Positions 46,556 through 55,726 of a stretch of 64,000 bases of DNA are shown piece after piece. The translations under genes and the position numbers were made by a program. This stretch comes from Pseudovibrio denitrificans JCM 12308 (GTDB lineage: Bacteria > Pseudomonadota > Alphaproteobacteria > Rhizobiales > Stappiaceae). Every line of letters begins with the position of its first letter. The first letter of the stretch is position 1. Where the stretch lies: NCBI RefSeq assembly GCF_001310815.1, contig NZ_BAZK01000019.1, forward strand, positions 45,038 through 109,037, written 5' to 3'. Below the pieces are notes generated by a model that was not told where the DNA came from, ran no database searches, and saw only the letters and a program-made list of their open reading frames with translations.

Positions 46556-47698
46556 TTAGTGATTTTGACCAGTACGAGATAGCAGTAGCTCTTTCAGGCC
46601 TGAACCACCAGAAACAGACTTGAATGCATCATGCGCACTGTTGAGCCTGTGCTCAGAAGCATAAGATGAAATTGCATTGCCAGTCTGGAAGGTTGGCGCA
46701 CTGCTGGTCGGTGTTTTGTAGACCCCAGAGCTTGGTGGTGGCAGCAGAGATGTTCCAAAGGAAGTCGAAACGGGCTGTGCTGCAATGGCTGGTTTTGGAG
46801 CGTTAGGATTTGCGCTGGAGGATAATGCGCTGTTGATCCGGTTTTTGAAACTGCTGATGGATGCAACCTGTGTTGTGCTCAGGTTACGCTCGTAAACCAC
46901 TGCTGGATCAAGCTGGTTGGCATTGAACGCCAGAACGTTCTGTGCTGCCAAAATAGGTGTGTCGTATGGCCTGCTTTTCGGCATTGGTGCCGGGCCAGAG
47001 ATACGGTTCACAGGATTTGCAAAGGCGAACATGGTGCGCGGTGCAGAGCTGCCGCCATTCCAGTTGCCACCGTTGCCGGAATAGGAAGCCAGAAGCTTTT
47101 TCTCATCCCGTCCATGGAGTGGTGCACGACCAACGTATTCCACGCGAACCTTTGCAACGCCGCTGGATTTGGTGCCGAGCATGCCAGCAACGCGTTCTGA
47201 CAAGTCGATGATGCGATTGTCATGGAACGGGCCACGGTCATTCACACGCACAACCATAGACTTGCCGTTTTGCAGGTTTGTCACCTTGGCGTAGCTTGGT
47301 AGCGGCATGGTTGGGTGAGCGGCGGTCAGCGCGTTCCGATCAAAGATTTCGCCGTTAGCGGTTTTGCGGCCATGGAAGGTTGGGCCGTACCATGATGCCT
47401 TGCCGGTTTTTTTGTAGTTGTCGTCTCTTTTGGGATAGTACCACTTGCCGGCCACTTTATATGGTTTACCGACAACAGCGCGCCCGCCTCCCTTGGGAAC
47501 CGGCTTCGAGCCTTTCACCACACGAGGACTCGCAGCTACGCCGTATTTCTTTTCACTGAACTTCACTTTATCCGTGCCGCCACCACAGGCTGCAATGCCT
47601 GCGCACAGGGCAACCACAGATATGCTGGTCGCTATGCGTTTGATCGTTTCGGGAGCAGGTGCTTTCACCGAATAGCCCCAATTCAGTAAAGAAGTCAT
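46556..47698 (-). CDS. rlpA: RlpA-like lipoprotein, septal ring lytic transglycosylase family
   Basis: About 380 residues. The start at 47698 (MTSLLNWGYS) leads to a lipoprotein signal with lipobox IAAC. The RlpA double-psi barrel follows: GKASWYGPTFHGRKTANGE, then ALTAAHPTMPLPSYAKVTN, VVRVNDRGPFHDNRIIDLS. The C-terminal half is long, low-complexity and Ser/Pro/Ala-rich, without a clear SPOR domain. RlpA cleaves denuded glycan strands at the septum in some bacteria. The reading frame is open further upstream across the tRNA region, but that part is antisense to tRNA-Ser and was not used. Confidence 0.9.
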   Translation of the reverse strand: MTSLLNWGYSVKAPAPETIKRIATSISVVALCAGIAACGGGTDKVKFSEKKYGVAASPRVVKGSKPVPKGGGRAVVGKPYKVAGKWYYPKRDDNYKKTGKASWYGPTFHGRKTANGEIFDRNALTAAHPTMPLPSYAKVTNLQNGKSMVVRVNDRGPFHDNRIIDLSERVAGMLGTKSSGVAKVRVEYVGRAPLHGRDEKKLLASYSGNGGNWNGGSSAPRTMFAFANPVNRISGPAPMPKSRPYDTPILAAQNVLAFNANQLDPAVVYERNLSTTQVASISSFKNRINSALSSSANPNAPKPAIAAQPVSTSFGTSLLPPPSSGVYKTPTSSAPTFQTGNAISSYASEHRLNSAHDAFKSVSGGSGLKELLLSRTGQNH

Positions 47699-47850
47699 AC
47701 CGTTGTTACTCACTACATGTTCGGCACTGACGGATTTCAGATTGGTTGAGCAGAAATACCCGAGCTCACTACAAACTGAACCAATATTAAAAAGATAGCC
47801 GATAAACCTTAACTGAATCCGATCAAAATGTCTCCACAAGAAAGAGAGAT

Positions 47851-47880
47851 TTTCCCCTAAGCTAACTTCCTTAGGGGAAA
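47851..47880. repeat. Perfect 11-bp inverted repeat upstream of rlpA
   Basis: TTTCCCCTAAG (47851-47861) and CTTAGGGGAAA (47870-47880) are perfectly complementary around an 8-base loop. It lies in the 308-base gap between rlpA and the divergent tRNA gene. No T-run follows on either strand. It could be an operator or part of the rlpA leader. Confidence 0.5.
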
Positions 47881-48006
47881 TGGCGGTTTTGATAGGACTG
47901 ATTGATTTCACTGTGAAAAAAATAAATTCATGCTGTGGAACAAGTTTTACGCCCGCTTGACTTTGAGGGCCGCATGAACGAAATAGAGCCCACACCACAC
48001 AGCGCC

Positions 48007-48096
48007 GGAGAGGTGGCAGAGTGGTTGAATGCACCGGTCTTGAAAACCGGCGGGCGTGGAAGCGTCTCGTGGGTTCGAATCCCACCCTCTCCGCCA
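48007..48096 (+). tRNA. tRNA-Ser, anticodon UGA
   Basis: A class II tRNA with acceptor stem GGAGAGG pairing with CCTCTCC, anticodon TGA at 48041-48043 within loop CTTGAAA, a long variable arm, T-loop GGTTCGAATCC, discriminator G and an encoded CCA at 48094-48096. It reads UCN serine codons. Confidence 0.97.
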
Positions 48097-48125
48097 TCTA
48101 TCTTATTGATAGATAAGGCAAAAAG

Positions 48126-48150
48126 AACCCACCTTCGCGGTGGGTTTTTT
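48126..48150 (+). terminator. Intrinsic terminator after tRNA-Ser
   Basis: AACCCACC and GGTGGGTT form an 8-bp stem with a short TTCGC loop, followed by TTTTTT. It lies 30 bases beyond the tRNA CCA end. Confidence 0.93.
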
Positions 48151-48334
48151 GCTTTCTGGGCTAATGCAAAAATGGCCTGGACTTCTGAAAAAAATAGAGA
48201 GAGTGTTCCCGGTCATCTGGGGGAGGCGTTTCAGGATATGGTGCTTAGTCCTTCAGAATACCTTTGAGAAAATTGCAAGATGGACAGTCGGAAACGGCGT
48301 AGCCACACTGGCACTTTCATCACGGGGATTTTCT

Positions 48335-48664
48335 ATGAAACGTTTAGTTTTGGCTGCCGGCCTCTCCTGCTCGCTCGCTGTGCCTGCTTCGGCACAAGCG
48401 CCTAAAGATATGATCAAAGAGATTTTTCTGATCGACACGATGGATAATTTCTGTGAGCTCGGCATCGTGCATGAGCGGACACTGGATTACATCAGGGAAA
48501 ACAAACTCAAAGCTACGCCCAACTACATCATCCTTGTCCAGCAAAGTATCAGCCTGGCGGGTGAGGTTCAGCATACGCTGGAAGATGCTCATGAGGATGC
48601 AAGTGGTGTCGTCTGCATTCAGATCCGTGAGCGTGCTAGAGAGCTCAAGCTGCTAAGTAAGTAA
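48335..48664 (+). CDS. Small exported protein of unknown function
   Basis: A 109-residue protein with a clear signal peptide (MKRLVLAAGLSCSLAVPASA) and a mature part of about 88 residues. Two cysteines (DNFCELG and VVCIQI) could form one disulfide in the periplasm. The mature part looks mainly helical. I do not recognise the family. I chose the ATG at 48335 because the signal peptide starts there; the frame is open further up but carries no sense. It stands alone between the tRNA and the polyamine operon. Confidence 0.68.
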   Translation: MKRLVLAAGLSCSLAVPASAQAPKDMIKEIFLIDTMDNFCELGIVHERTLDYIRENKLKATPNYIILVQQSISLAGEVQHTLEDAHEDASGVVCIQIRERARELKLLSK

Positions 48665-48696
48665 GTCAAAGGTGCAGATTTAGGACGACTGGGTGC

Positions 48697-48732
48697 AAAA
48701 ATGAAAAGAGCTGCAATCAATTGATCGCAGCC
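48697..48732. terminator. Palindromic terminator between the small exported protein and agmatinase
   Basis: GCTGCAATCAATTGATCGCAGC (48710-48731) is almost a perfect palindrome, flanked by AAAATGAAAAG on the left, which is a T-rich tract on the minus strand. It lies between converging gene ends (48664 and 48760) and likely ends the polyamine operon. Confidence 0.65.
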
Positions 48733-48759
48733 CTTCGTTTTGATTGATTAAATTAGCGA

Positions 48760-49619
48760 TCAGCCCTGTGAGGATAGCGCTGCAGCCATGAGACGGTAGG
48801 TGATCTGAGCGGCGGTAAAGTCCCATGCGGCATTCCCATCTGGGGCCAGCTCAACAACATCAAGACCGACGCACTTGCGGCCTTTAAGGGCATGTTCCAC
48901 CAGATGGATGGCCTGATAGTAGCCAAGGCCTCCTGGAACCGGTGTGCCTGTGGCTGGCATCTGGGATGGATCGAGGCCGTCAACATCAAAGGAAATATAG
49001 ATGTTCTCCGGAAAGTCTTCCGGCAAATCAACAGCATGCAAGCCTCTGGTCACCAGCTCTTCCGCGTCGACAAAGAACACCTTGTTCTCTGAGCGACTAT
49101 CCATTTCCTGCTGGCAGAGTGCACGTACGCCGAACTGTGCGAGGGAGTTCCCCCCTTCCACCAGAAGGTTCATGACAGAGGCGTGGGAGTGCTTTTCACC
49201 CTGATACGCAATGCGCAGATCTGCGTGCGCATCCACCTGTACTATCCCCACTGGCTTACCAAGTGCGCGAGCGACACCGGATACGGCGCCGTAGGATAGA
49301 GAGTGTTCGCCGCCGAGGGTAACCGGGATCTTGCCAGCTTTGACTGCAGCTTCAGTACGCTGTGCCAGACGTTCCATCACCTCTGGCAGAGGGCCATCGC
49401 ACGCTACTGGCTCTTGTGTGGAGATGCCGGAAGCGCATGGCTCAACGCCATTGCTGCCGCGCTCAAGTTCGTTACTTGCTTCGATGATGCTTCTGGCCCT
49501 TTTACGGTGCCAGAGCCATAAGAAACGGTACGCTCCAGAGGCATTGGAATGATGGTGAAGAGCGCGTCTTCTGCCTTGCGTTCTGCTTCAGTTAGCTCAC
49601 TGTCGAGAAAAACAGACAT
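48760..49619 (-). CDS. speB: Agmatinase (arginase/ureohydrolase family), frameshifted
   Basis: A manganese ureohydrolase turning agmatine into putrescine and urea. The second frame has all ligand motifs: GGEHSLSYG, DAHADLR and SFDVDGLDPSQMP. The first frame gives TIIPMPLERTVSYGSGTVKGPEA and is then lost. One added base near 49488 yields EAIIEASNELERG and joins both to about 286 residues. It is the last gene of the polyamine operon, after the speA and carboxyspermidine genes, which favours agmatine over arginine as substrate. Confidence 0.87.
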
Positions 49620-49628
49620 TTTGTACCT

Positions 49629-50803
49629 TTAGGAAAGACGGTTCAGGAAATCATTGTAGGAGAACTCGCGGATAATCTTGAGTTCGTCGCTCTCAGAGTT
49701 CCATAGGGCGATTGTTGGTAGAGGAACACCGTTGAAGGTGTTGGTCTTCACCATCGAGTAATGTGCCTGGTCAAGAAATGCGAAACGATCGCCAATCTGG
49801 AGAGGCTCTGCCCGGGTGTAATCTCCTATAACATCGCCCGCGAGGCAAGATGGACCGCCGAGACGGTATTTATGCCCCTCTTTCGCTTCACCCAGCATGG
49901 CTGGGCGATATGGTGCCTCGATGACGTCCGGCATATGACAGGTTGCGGAAATGTCCACGATCGCCAGATCCACGCCGTTTTTTGGCAGGTCCAAAACTTC
50001 GCCAATCAGAATACCTGCATCCAGTGCAACAGCTTCACCTGGCTCCAGATAGACTTCCAGGCCCGTTTCTGCGCGCACATCTTTGATGAAGGCGATAAGG
50101 GCTTCGCGGTCGTAATCTTCGCGGGTGATATGATGACCACCGCCGAAGTTGATCCACTTCAGCTGGTCGAAATACGGTGCAAGCTTATCCTTAACTGCGT
50201 TCCATGTACGCTGGAGAGGTTCGAACTCCTGCTCACAGAGTGTGTGCATATGGATGCCATTAACGCCTGTCAGAACTTCTGCACTCAGCTGGGAAACCGG
50301 AAAACCGAGCCGTGAGCATGGGGCGCAGGGATCGTACTTTTCTACTTCGCCTTCGGAATGCTCCGGGTTGATACGCAGGCCTACATCCACATTGTGTTTC
50401 GCGGCCCGTACATTTGGAAGAAAGCGATCCTTTTGGGCCGCTGAGTTGAAGATCATGTGATCGGTGTAGCCGATGATCTCATCAATCTCACTGGCCTTAT
50501 AGCCGCGCAGAACGTAGCAACTTCACCACCATACTTTTCGCGGCCCAGACGCGCCTCATAAAGGCCAGAAGCACAGGTTCCTTCCAGATACTCACGTACC
50601 ACTGGGGCCAATGCGAACATCGAGAAGGCTTTTAGGGCAGCGAGAACATGCGCACCGGAACGGTCAGCAACGTCTTTAAGCATAGAGAGGTTGCGGCGGA
50701 CCGCAACCTCATCAACAACGAAACAGGGACTTGGTACTCGGGAGAGATCAAAAGATTTGAACGCTCCTGCGTCACCAGCCTGTGTCTGCATCAACTCTGC
50801 CAT
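49629..50803 (-). CDS. nspC: Carboxynorspermidine/carboxyspermidine decarboxylase (frameshifted)
   Basis: A PLP-dependent alanine-racemase-fold decarboxylase, about 391 residues. PLP lysine is in VLAALKAFS; other marks are INPEHSEGEVEKYDPCAPCSRLG, NFGGGHHIT, YLEPGEAVALDAG and GPSCLAGDVIGDY. The first frame drifts after TFCAA; one added base near 50501 gives AAYKASEIDEIIGYTDHM and joins the frames. It decarboxylates carboxyspermidine to spermidine. It lies 4 bases after the dehydrogenase gene and 9 bases before agmatinase. Confidence 0.9.
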
Positions 50804-50807
50804 CAGC

Positions 50808-52019
50808 TTAGAACTGAACCGGACCGTCGAGTTCTTTAACCTGCCATGGCAGGCCGTGCTCGTTCAGCATGTCCATGAAGTTGTCTGGGTCCAGCTGTTC
50901 CATGTTCCACACGCCCGGCTCTTTCCAGTTCCCTTTCAGGATCTGTGCTGCGCCGATCATTGCAGGTACGCCAGTGGTGTAAGAAACCGCCTGAGAGCCT
51001 ACTTCTGCGTAGCACTCTTCGTGGTCACAAATGTTGTAGATGTAGTAGGTTTTCTCGCCAGAACCGTCTTTTGCCTGACCGGTTGCGATATCACCAATAC
51101 AGGTTTTACCTTTGGTCAGCTCCCCCAGACCGCTTGGATCTGGCAGAACGGATTTGAGGAACTGCAGCGGAATGATTTCGTGGCCTTCGTGCATGACTGG
51201 CTCGATTGAGGTCATGCCGATGCCTTCAAGCACGCGTACGTGGTTGATGTATGCATCGCCGAAGGTCATCCAGAAACGTGCACGTTCAATTTCGGTGAAG
51301 TGGGTTTTCAGGCTTTCCAGTTCCTCATGGTACATGAGGTACATGTTTTTCTCGCCAACACCAGGGAAGTCGAATGCCACTTTGTGGGTCATGGCTGGAG
51401 ACGTTACCCAGTCGCCTTTTTCCCAGTGACGTGCGTCTGCGGTTACTTCACGGATGTTGATTTCCGGGTTGAAGTTGGTTGCAAATGCTTTGCCGTTGTC
51501 ACCACCGTTACAGTCGAGGATGTCGATCTGACGGATGTTTTCGAGCTTGTGCTTCTTCAGCCAAGTTGCGAACACGGAGGTTACGCCCGGATCGAAGCCA
51601 GAGCCGAGGATTGCGGTCAAGCCAGCTTCTTTGAAGCGCTCCTGATAAGCCCACTGCCAGTGATACTCGAATTTTGCTTCGTCTTCTGGCTCGTAGTTGG
51701 CGGTGTCCAGATAGTTGATGCCAGCTTCCAGACATGCGTCCATCAGCTTAAGATCCTGATATGGCAGCGCCAGGTTCACCAGTAGCTCAGCGCCACTTTC
51801 TTTGATGAGAGCAACAACTGCTGCGACGTCCATTGCATCAACTTCAGCGGTCTTGATCTCTACGCCGGTCTTCTCTTTTACGCTTTTTGCGATGTCGTCA
51901 CACTTGAACTTGCGACGGGATGCCAGCGTGATTTCGGAGAAGATGTCCGAGTTCATTGCCATTTTGTGTACGGCTGCGGAGGAAACACCACCAGCGCCGA
52001 TTACCAGAGTTTTACCCAT
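50808..52019 (-). CDS. Carboxynorspermidine/carboxyspermidine dehydrogenase (saccharopine dehydrogenase family)
   Basis: A 403-residue NADPH-dependent enzyme that condenses putrescine (or diaminopropane) with aspartate semialdehyde. It has the Rossmann motif VIGAGGVSSAAVHKMA, GSGFDPGVTSVFATWLKKH and NGGDNGKAFATNFNPEINIREV. The whole protein matches the Lys9-like bacterial carboxyspermidine dehydrogenase group. Its neighbours supply putrescine (SpeA, agmatinase) and decarboxylate the product, so spermidine is the probable end product; norspermidine would need diaminopropane. Confidence 0.92.
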   Translation of the reverse strand: MGKTLVIGAGGVSSAAVHKMAMNSDIFSEITLASRRKFKCDDIAKSVKEKTGVEIKTAEVDAMDVAAVVALIKESGAELLVNLALPYQDLKLMDACLEAGINYLDTANYEPEDEAKFEYHWQWAYQERFKEAGLTAILGSGFDPGVTSVFATWLKKHKLENIRQIDILDCNGGDNGKAFATNFNPEINIREVTADARHWEKGDWVTSPAMTHKVAFDFPGVGEKNMYLMYHEELESLKTHFTEIERARFWMTFGDAYINHVRVLEGIGMTSIEPVMHEGHEIIPLQFLKSVLPDPSGLGELTKGKTCIGDIATGQAKDGSGEKTYYIYNICDHEECYAEVGSQAVSYTTGVPAMIGAAQILKGNWKEPGVWNMEQLDPDNFMDMLNEHGLPWQVKELDGPVQF

Positions 52020-52040
52020 GTCTATTCCCCGGTCCTTGGA

Positions 52041-53930
52041 TTATTCGTAATAGGTGTAGCCGTTGATGCTGTCACGGTAGGCAGCAACCAACGTACGTCG
52101 GTCAGCATTCTTGAGTGTGCCGGCGGAGACCGCCTCATCAATGAGTTTACGGAAAGCATCTACGCAGTCGCGCGGATCATACTCTACATAAGAGAGAACC
52201 TGCGAGATTGTATCGCCTTCAACTTCCTGAAGCAGATCAAATCCGCCATCTGCTCTCAGGTCAATGGTTGCGACATTGGTGTCGCCGAACAGGTTGTGTA
52301 GATCACCTAATGTTTCCTGATAGGCACCAACAAAGAAGACGCCAAGATAATATGGCTTACCTTCTTCTAGCGTATGCACCGGCAGAGATGGTGAGATACC
52401 ATCTGCCAGGATGAACTTGTCTACTTTGCCGTCACTGTCGCAGGTAATGTCTGAGAGCACTGCGCGGCGATCAGGAACTTCGTTCAGGCGCTGCAACGGA
52501 ACAATCGGATGCAGCTGATCAATTGCCCAGACATCTGGCAGAGATTGGAAGAGAGAGAAGTTGCAGTGATAGATATCAGCGACTTTTTCAAGCTGCTCAT
52601 CAATCTCCGGCGCTGTACCCGCTGGTGGTGCAAGTTCTTTGATCTTGGACATCAGATGCAGATAGATGCGTTCAGCACGACCCATCTGGCGTAAGTTGAT
52701 ATAGCCACGGCGGAATAACGCGCGAAGCTCATTGCGATAGAAAGTGGCGTCGTTCAAGCACTCCTGAAGACGCTCTGCGTTGAGGTAACCTTCAACGGCT
52801 GCAAGGTCTGCGACCAAATGGTGGTCGTCTTCTTCAGGCTTTGGTGCGGTTGGCGCATCGAACAATGTCGCCTCAAGAACATTGAAGAGCAGCATTGAGG
52901 ATGTTGCAACAACAGCGCGACCACTTTCTGTAATTAGAGTAGGATGCGTGAGTTCAGCTTCGTCCATTGCGTAGGCAACAGTTTCCACCACGTTGGCACA
53001 GTACTCTTCAACGGAGTAGTTGGTGGAGTTCTCGATTGCCTTCTTTTCGCCGGTATAATCAACACCGAGGCCGCCGCCCAGATCAAGATGGGTCAGTTCA
53101 GCCCCTTCCCTTGTCAGCTCAACGAAGTAGCGACAGGCTTCACCAACGGCACGGCGGACGTCATTGACGTCAGGTACTTGTGAGCCGAGATGGGAATGCT
53201 GAAGTTTCAGGCAGTGCAGAAGCTTTGCTTCGCGCAGCTTATCGATCACGGAGACGAGCTGGTCGGTGTTCATCCCGAAGGTGGAACGATCACCGGAACT
53301 TTCTTCCCATTTACCACCAATCTGATTGGTCAGCTTAACACGCACGCCGAGAAGCGGCTCTTCGCCCAGTTCTTCCACCACATCGATAACGGTTTCAAGC
53401 TCTTTCGGGCTTTCCAGAACGATGATGGTGTTGAAGCCGAGCTTGCGCGACAGAATTGCAAGACGGATAAACTCTTCGTCTTTTACCCCGTTGCAAACAA
53501 TCAAGGCATCTTTTGGCAAGCGGTGCGCGAGTGCAATGACCAATTCAGGTTTTGAGCCAGCTTCCAAGCCGTAGGAGTAAGGGCGACCAAACTCAACGAT
53601 ACGATCAACAACCTGCGCCTGCTGGTTCACCTTAATTGGGAAAACACCGCGATATTTACCCTTGTAGCCAACGCGCTTGATCGCGTCCGCCATGGAGTTA
53701 TTGATGTGTGCAATTTCGTTTTGCAGAAACGAGCTGACGCGCAGCAAAAGTGGAGAATGGATACCACGTTGTTCAAGGTCGTGAACGATCTCCGGAAGAC
53801 TCACCTTCGGAGCGTCCGGCATCAAAGGATTACTTAGTGCAATATCGCCGTTCGGCAGCACAGAGAGAAGATCTTTACCCCAGCGCCCCATGCCGTAAAT
53901 GGCATGAGCAGTACCTTGATTATTTGGCAA
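52041..53930 (-). CDS. speA: Biosynthetic arginine decarboxylase
   Basis: A 629-residue PLP enzyme converting arginine to agmatine. The PLP lysine lies in GVFPIKVNQQAQVV. Other family segments are GLEAGSKPELVIALA, VRVKLTNQIGGKWEESSGDRSTFG, HLDLGGGLGVDYTG and TITESGRA-like LITESGRAVVA. It has the length and layout of E. coli SpeA. It is the first gene of the polyamine operon; a 21-base gap separates it from the dehydrogenase gene. Confidence 0.96.
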   Translation of the reverse strand: MPNNQGTAHAIYGMGRWGKDLLSVLPNGDIALSNPLMPDAPKVSLPEIVHDLEQRGIHSPLLLRVSSFLQNEIAHINNSMADAIKRVGYKGKYRGVFPIKVNQQAQVVDRIVEFGRPYSYGLEAGSKPELVIALAHRLPKDALIVCNGVKDEEFIRLAILSRKLGFNTIIVLESPKELETVIDVVEELGEEPLLGVRVKLTNQIGGKWEESSGDRSTFGMNTDQLVSVIDKLREAKLLHCLKLQHSHLGSQVPDVNDVRRAVGEACRYFVELTREGAELTHLDLGGGLGVDYTGEKKAIENSTNYSVEEYCANVVETVAYAMDEAELTHPTLITESGRAVVATSSMLLFNVLEATLFDAPTAPKPEEDDHHLVADLAAVEGYLNAERLQECLNDATFYRNELRALFRRGYINLRQMGRAERIYLHLMSKIKELAPPAGTAPEIDEQLEKVADIYHCNFSLFQSLPDVWAIDQLHPIVPLQRLNEVPDRRAVLSDITCDSDGKVDKFILADGISPSLPVHTLEEGKPYYLGVFFVGAYQETLGDLHNLFGDTNVATIDLRADGGFDLLQEVEGDTISQVLSYVEYDPRDCVDAFRKLIDEAVSAGTLKNADRRTLVAAYRDSINGYTYYE

Positions 53931-54268
53931 CCATTTATCCCCTTCCAGAATTGATTTTGCCCCATTTACTCATGGTGTATCCATCTGACAAGCCCAATCT
54001 TAGTGTTCTAAACATCAGAGCGGGCAGAACAGGTGCACAAATCATTTTTTGCGGAAATTAAACCTACAACCTGAGATTTTGCTGATAGCGAAAATCGAGT
54101 AGTTTTCAAAAAGGTGTAAGCCAGTTGAAGACATCAGTAGGATGTCCCCCTGATTTTTTGCGGATATCTTTCTTGGTTATTTATTTGCGAGCAATCGGGG
54201 GATAGATTAATTGCACTAACCGGATTACTTCTCCATGAGACTTTGTTTTTAGCGACTGCAGAGCAACC
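53931..54268. promoter_or_regulatory. Divergent promoter region between speA and the XRE regulator
   Basis: There is no gene in these 338 bases. It must contain the speA promoter on the minus strand and the regulator promoter on the plus strand. I could not pick reliable -35/-10 pairs or a leader peptide, and saw no long palindrome. Confidence 0.45.
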
Positions 54269-54688
54269 ATGACTTGGCAAGAGCGACTTCAAAAACTTCG
54301 CAAGCAGAATGACCTTACAGTTAAAGATTTGGCAAGGCGTGCAAACGTTGGTTATGACAATCTTTACAAGATCGAAAAAGGTCTCATCGAGAATCCGCGT
54401 GGGGACACGCTTGGAAAGCTGGCACAAGCGCTTGGCGTAAATGAGCAGTTTCTTCGTTTTGGTCTTCATGGAGTTGGAGACGCAAAGTATCTTGATGATG
54501 CGCAGATTTTGGCTGAGTTGGAAGAAAATACGAGCCAGACTGACCTTGATCTGATTGATAGTGCCTGGAAGCAAGCGCTTGAGATTGAAACTCAAGTGTA
54601 CGGTCCCGGCAGTAAAGCTCCTACAAATTTTGTATCGATGATGTTTGCGCGTATCTACCAAGAGATGTTGAAGCGTAATGAGCACTAA
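54269..54688 (+). CDS. XRE-family helix-turn-helix regulator
   Basis: A 139-residue DNA-binding protein. Residues about 5-65 form a Cro/CI-type HTH domain (LQKLRKQNDLTVKDLARRANVGYDNLYKIEKG, shown in outline), followed by DTLGKLAQALGV. The C-terminal part is acidic then helical and has no recognised sensor or peptidase domain. It is divergent from speA. Regulation of polyamine genes is possible but not shown; such small XRE proteins also occur in mobile or stress modules. Confidence 0.85.
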   Translation: MTWQERLQKLRKQNDLTVKDLARRANVGYDNLYKIEKGLIENPRGDTLGKLAQALGVNEQFLRFGLHGVGDAKYLDDAQILAELEENTSQTDLDLIDSAWKQALEIETQVYGPGSKAPTNFVSMMFARIYQEMLKRNEH

Positions 54689-55254
54689 CTAATGCAGGTT
54701 TGTCTGTTAAAGGAGTTCAGCTTAACTCTGATAGATCGGATTGCGTGAGCATTCTGAAAATCGATGCAGTGGAAATAGCTTAGCCTCCCTGACCTAAAGT
54801 TCCTCAAATCTTATTTTGTCCTCCGTTCGTGATTTCAGTTAAACCTTGTAGGGGGTTTCCACCTATTGGGTAGAATGAGAAGCAAACTCTTTTTGCGAGT
54901 TATCCGAGATATTTTCTTTGGAATATGTTTTGTGTATTCATCAGTTCGTTAACTTATCCAATGCCGTTGATGTAATCCTACACGTCTGTATTTTATAAAT
55001 AATTTCGGATGATGCTTGTTTAAGAACCTATTCATCAACTATGTGCGTGATGCATGTTATTTAAAGCTTGAGTTTATTTACCTTTCCACCATCTTAAATC
55101 TAAGATATGGATTTATTATCCAATTCAACTTTGATTTGTATGCCCTGTCCCATTTTGCAGGGAATAGCTTTGGGGATTGGAAACCTGTTTGGACGGCTTG
55201 TCTTGATTGGTACTTTTTGATTTTGCTTTTAGTTCTCTAGTTGAAAGAGCTCTT
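54689..55254. other. AT-rich gap of 566 bases without a convincing gene
   Basis: The region is AT-rich, more so than its neighbours. A TTG-initiated ORF of 74 codons at 55016-55240 is hydrophobic but lacks a ribosome site or known relatives. No strong hairpin with a T-run follows the XRE gene. The composition might reflect acquired DNA or simply regulatory sequence. Confidence 0.4.
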
Positions 55255-55638
55255 ATGCCCATCGACTTAAATCGCGCTGATCATTCTAATGAAGTGGAAA
55301 ATAAGCACTCAACTGCGCGGCAAGATGTTTTTGATGAACTTCTGAAATCAGCAACTGCACATGGTTCCGAAACCGGATCTGATGTCGATTTTCTGAACAT
55401 GTTCGGTTCAGACATCTCACTTTGTGAACCCGAGCTGGGTTCTATTGTGAAGCATAGAGATACAGAAGAAGTTGGATTTGTATGCGGTGAGACGACGATG
55501 CTGTCCGGGCTTCGTGCGTTCAAGTTTAGGCCCTTTGATAGTGCCCCAACTGAAAGCGTAACGTGTGACCCGGATGAGCTAATAGTGGTCGGGGATCCTA
55601 AACTTCGGGTTGGCTATCCAGTTCATTGTAAAAACTGA
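55255..55638 (+). CDS. Uncharacterised small protein
   Basis: A 127-residue acidic protein without signal peptide or membrane segment, which I do not recognise. It starts at the ATG 55255 with GAAAGAG about 6 bases upstream, and ends before a good terminator. The middle (GSIVKHRDTEEVGFVCGETTMLSGLRAFKFRPF) could form a small beta-rich fold. The gene sits between an AT-rich gap and the nos cluster. Confidence 0.6.
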   Translation: MPIDLNRADHSNEVENKHSTARQDVFDELLKSATAHGSETGSDVDFLNMFGSDISLCEPELGSIVKHRDTEEVGFVCGETTMLSGLRAFKFRPFDSAPTESVTCDPDELIVVGDPKLRVGYPVHCKN

Positions 55639-55680
55639 TAGAGGCTGTGATCAGCTAACTCAGACGTAACAAACAAAAAA

Positions 55681-55712
55681 ACGCTCCATTTCTGGAGCGT
55701 TTTGTTTTTTTA
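55681..55712. terminator. Bidirectional intrinsic terminator
   Basis: ACGCTCCA TTTC TGGAGCGT forms an 8-bp stem, with AAAAAAA before and TTTGTTTTTTTT after. It separates the small plus-strand gene from the end of nosL and can serve both directions. Confidence 0.93.
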
Positions 55713-55726
55713 AGCTTGCTTAACGG

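Noticed and set aside
47699..48097. Upstream extension of rlpA starting MAERVGFEPTRRF
   Set aside because: This peptide is the antisense reading of the tRNA-Ser gene, a common false start. The signal peptide and lipobox support the start at 47698.
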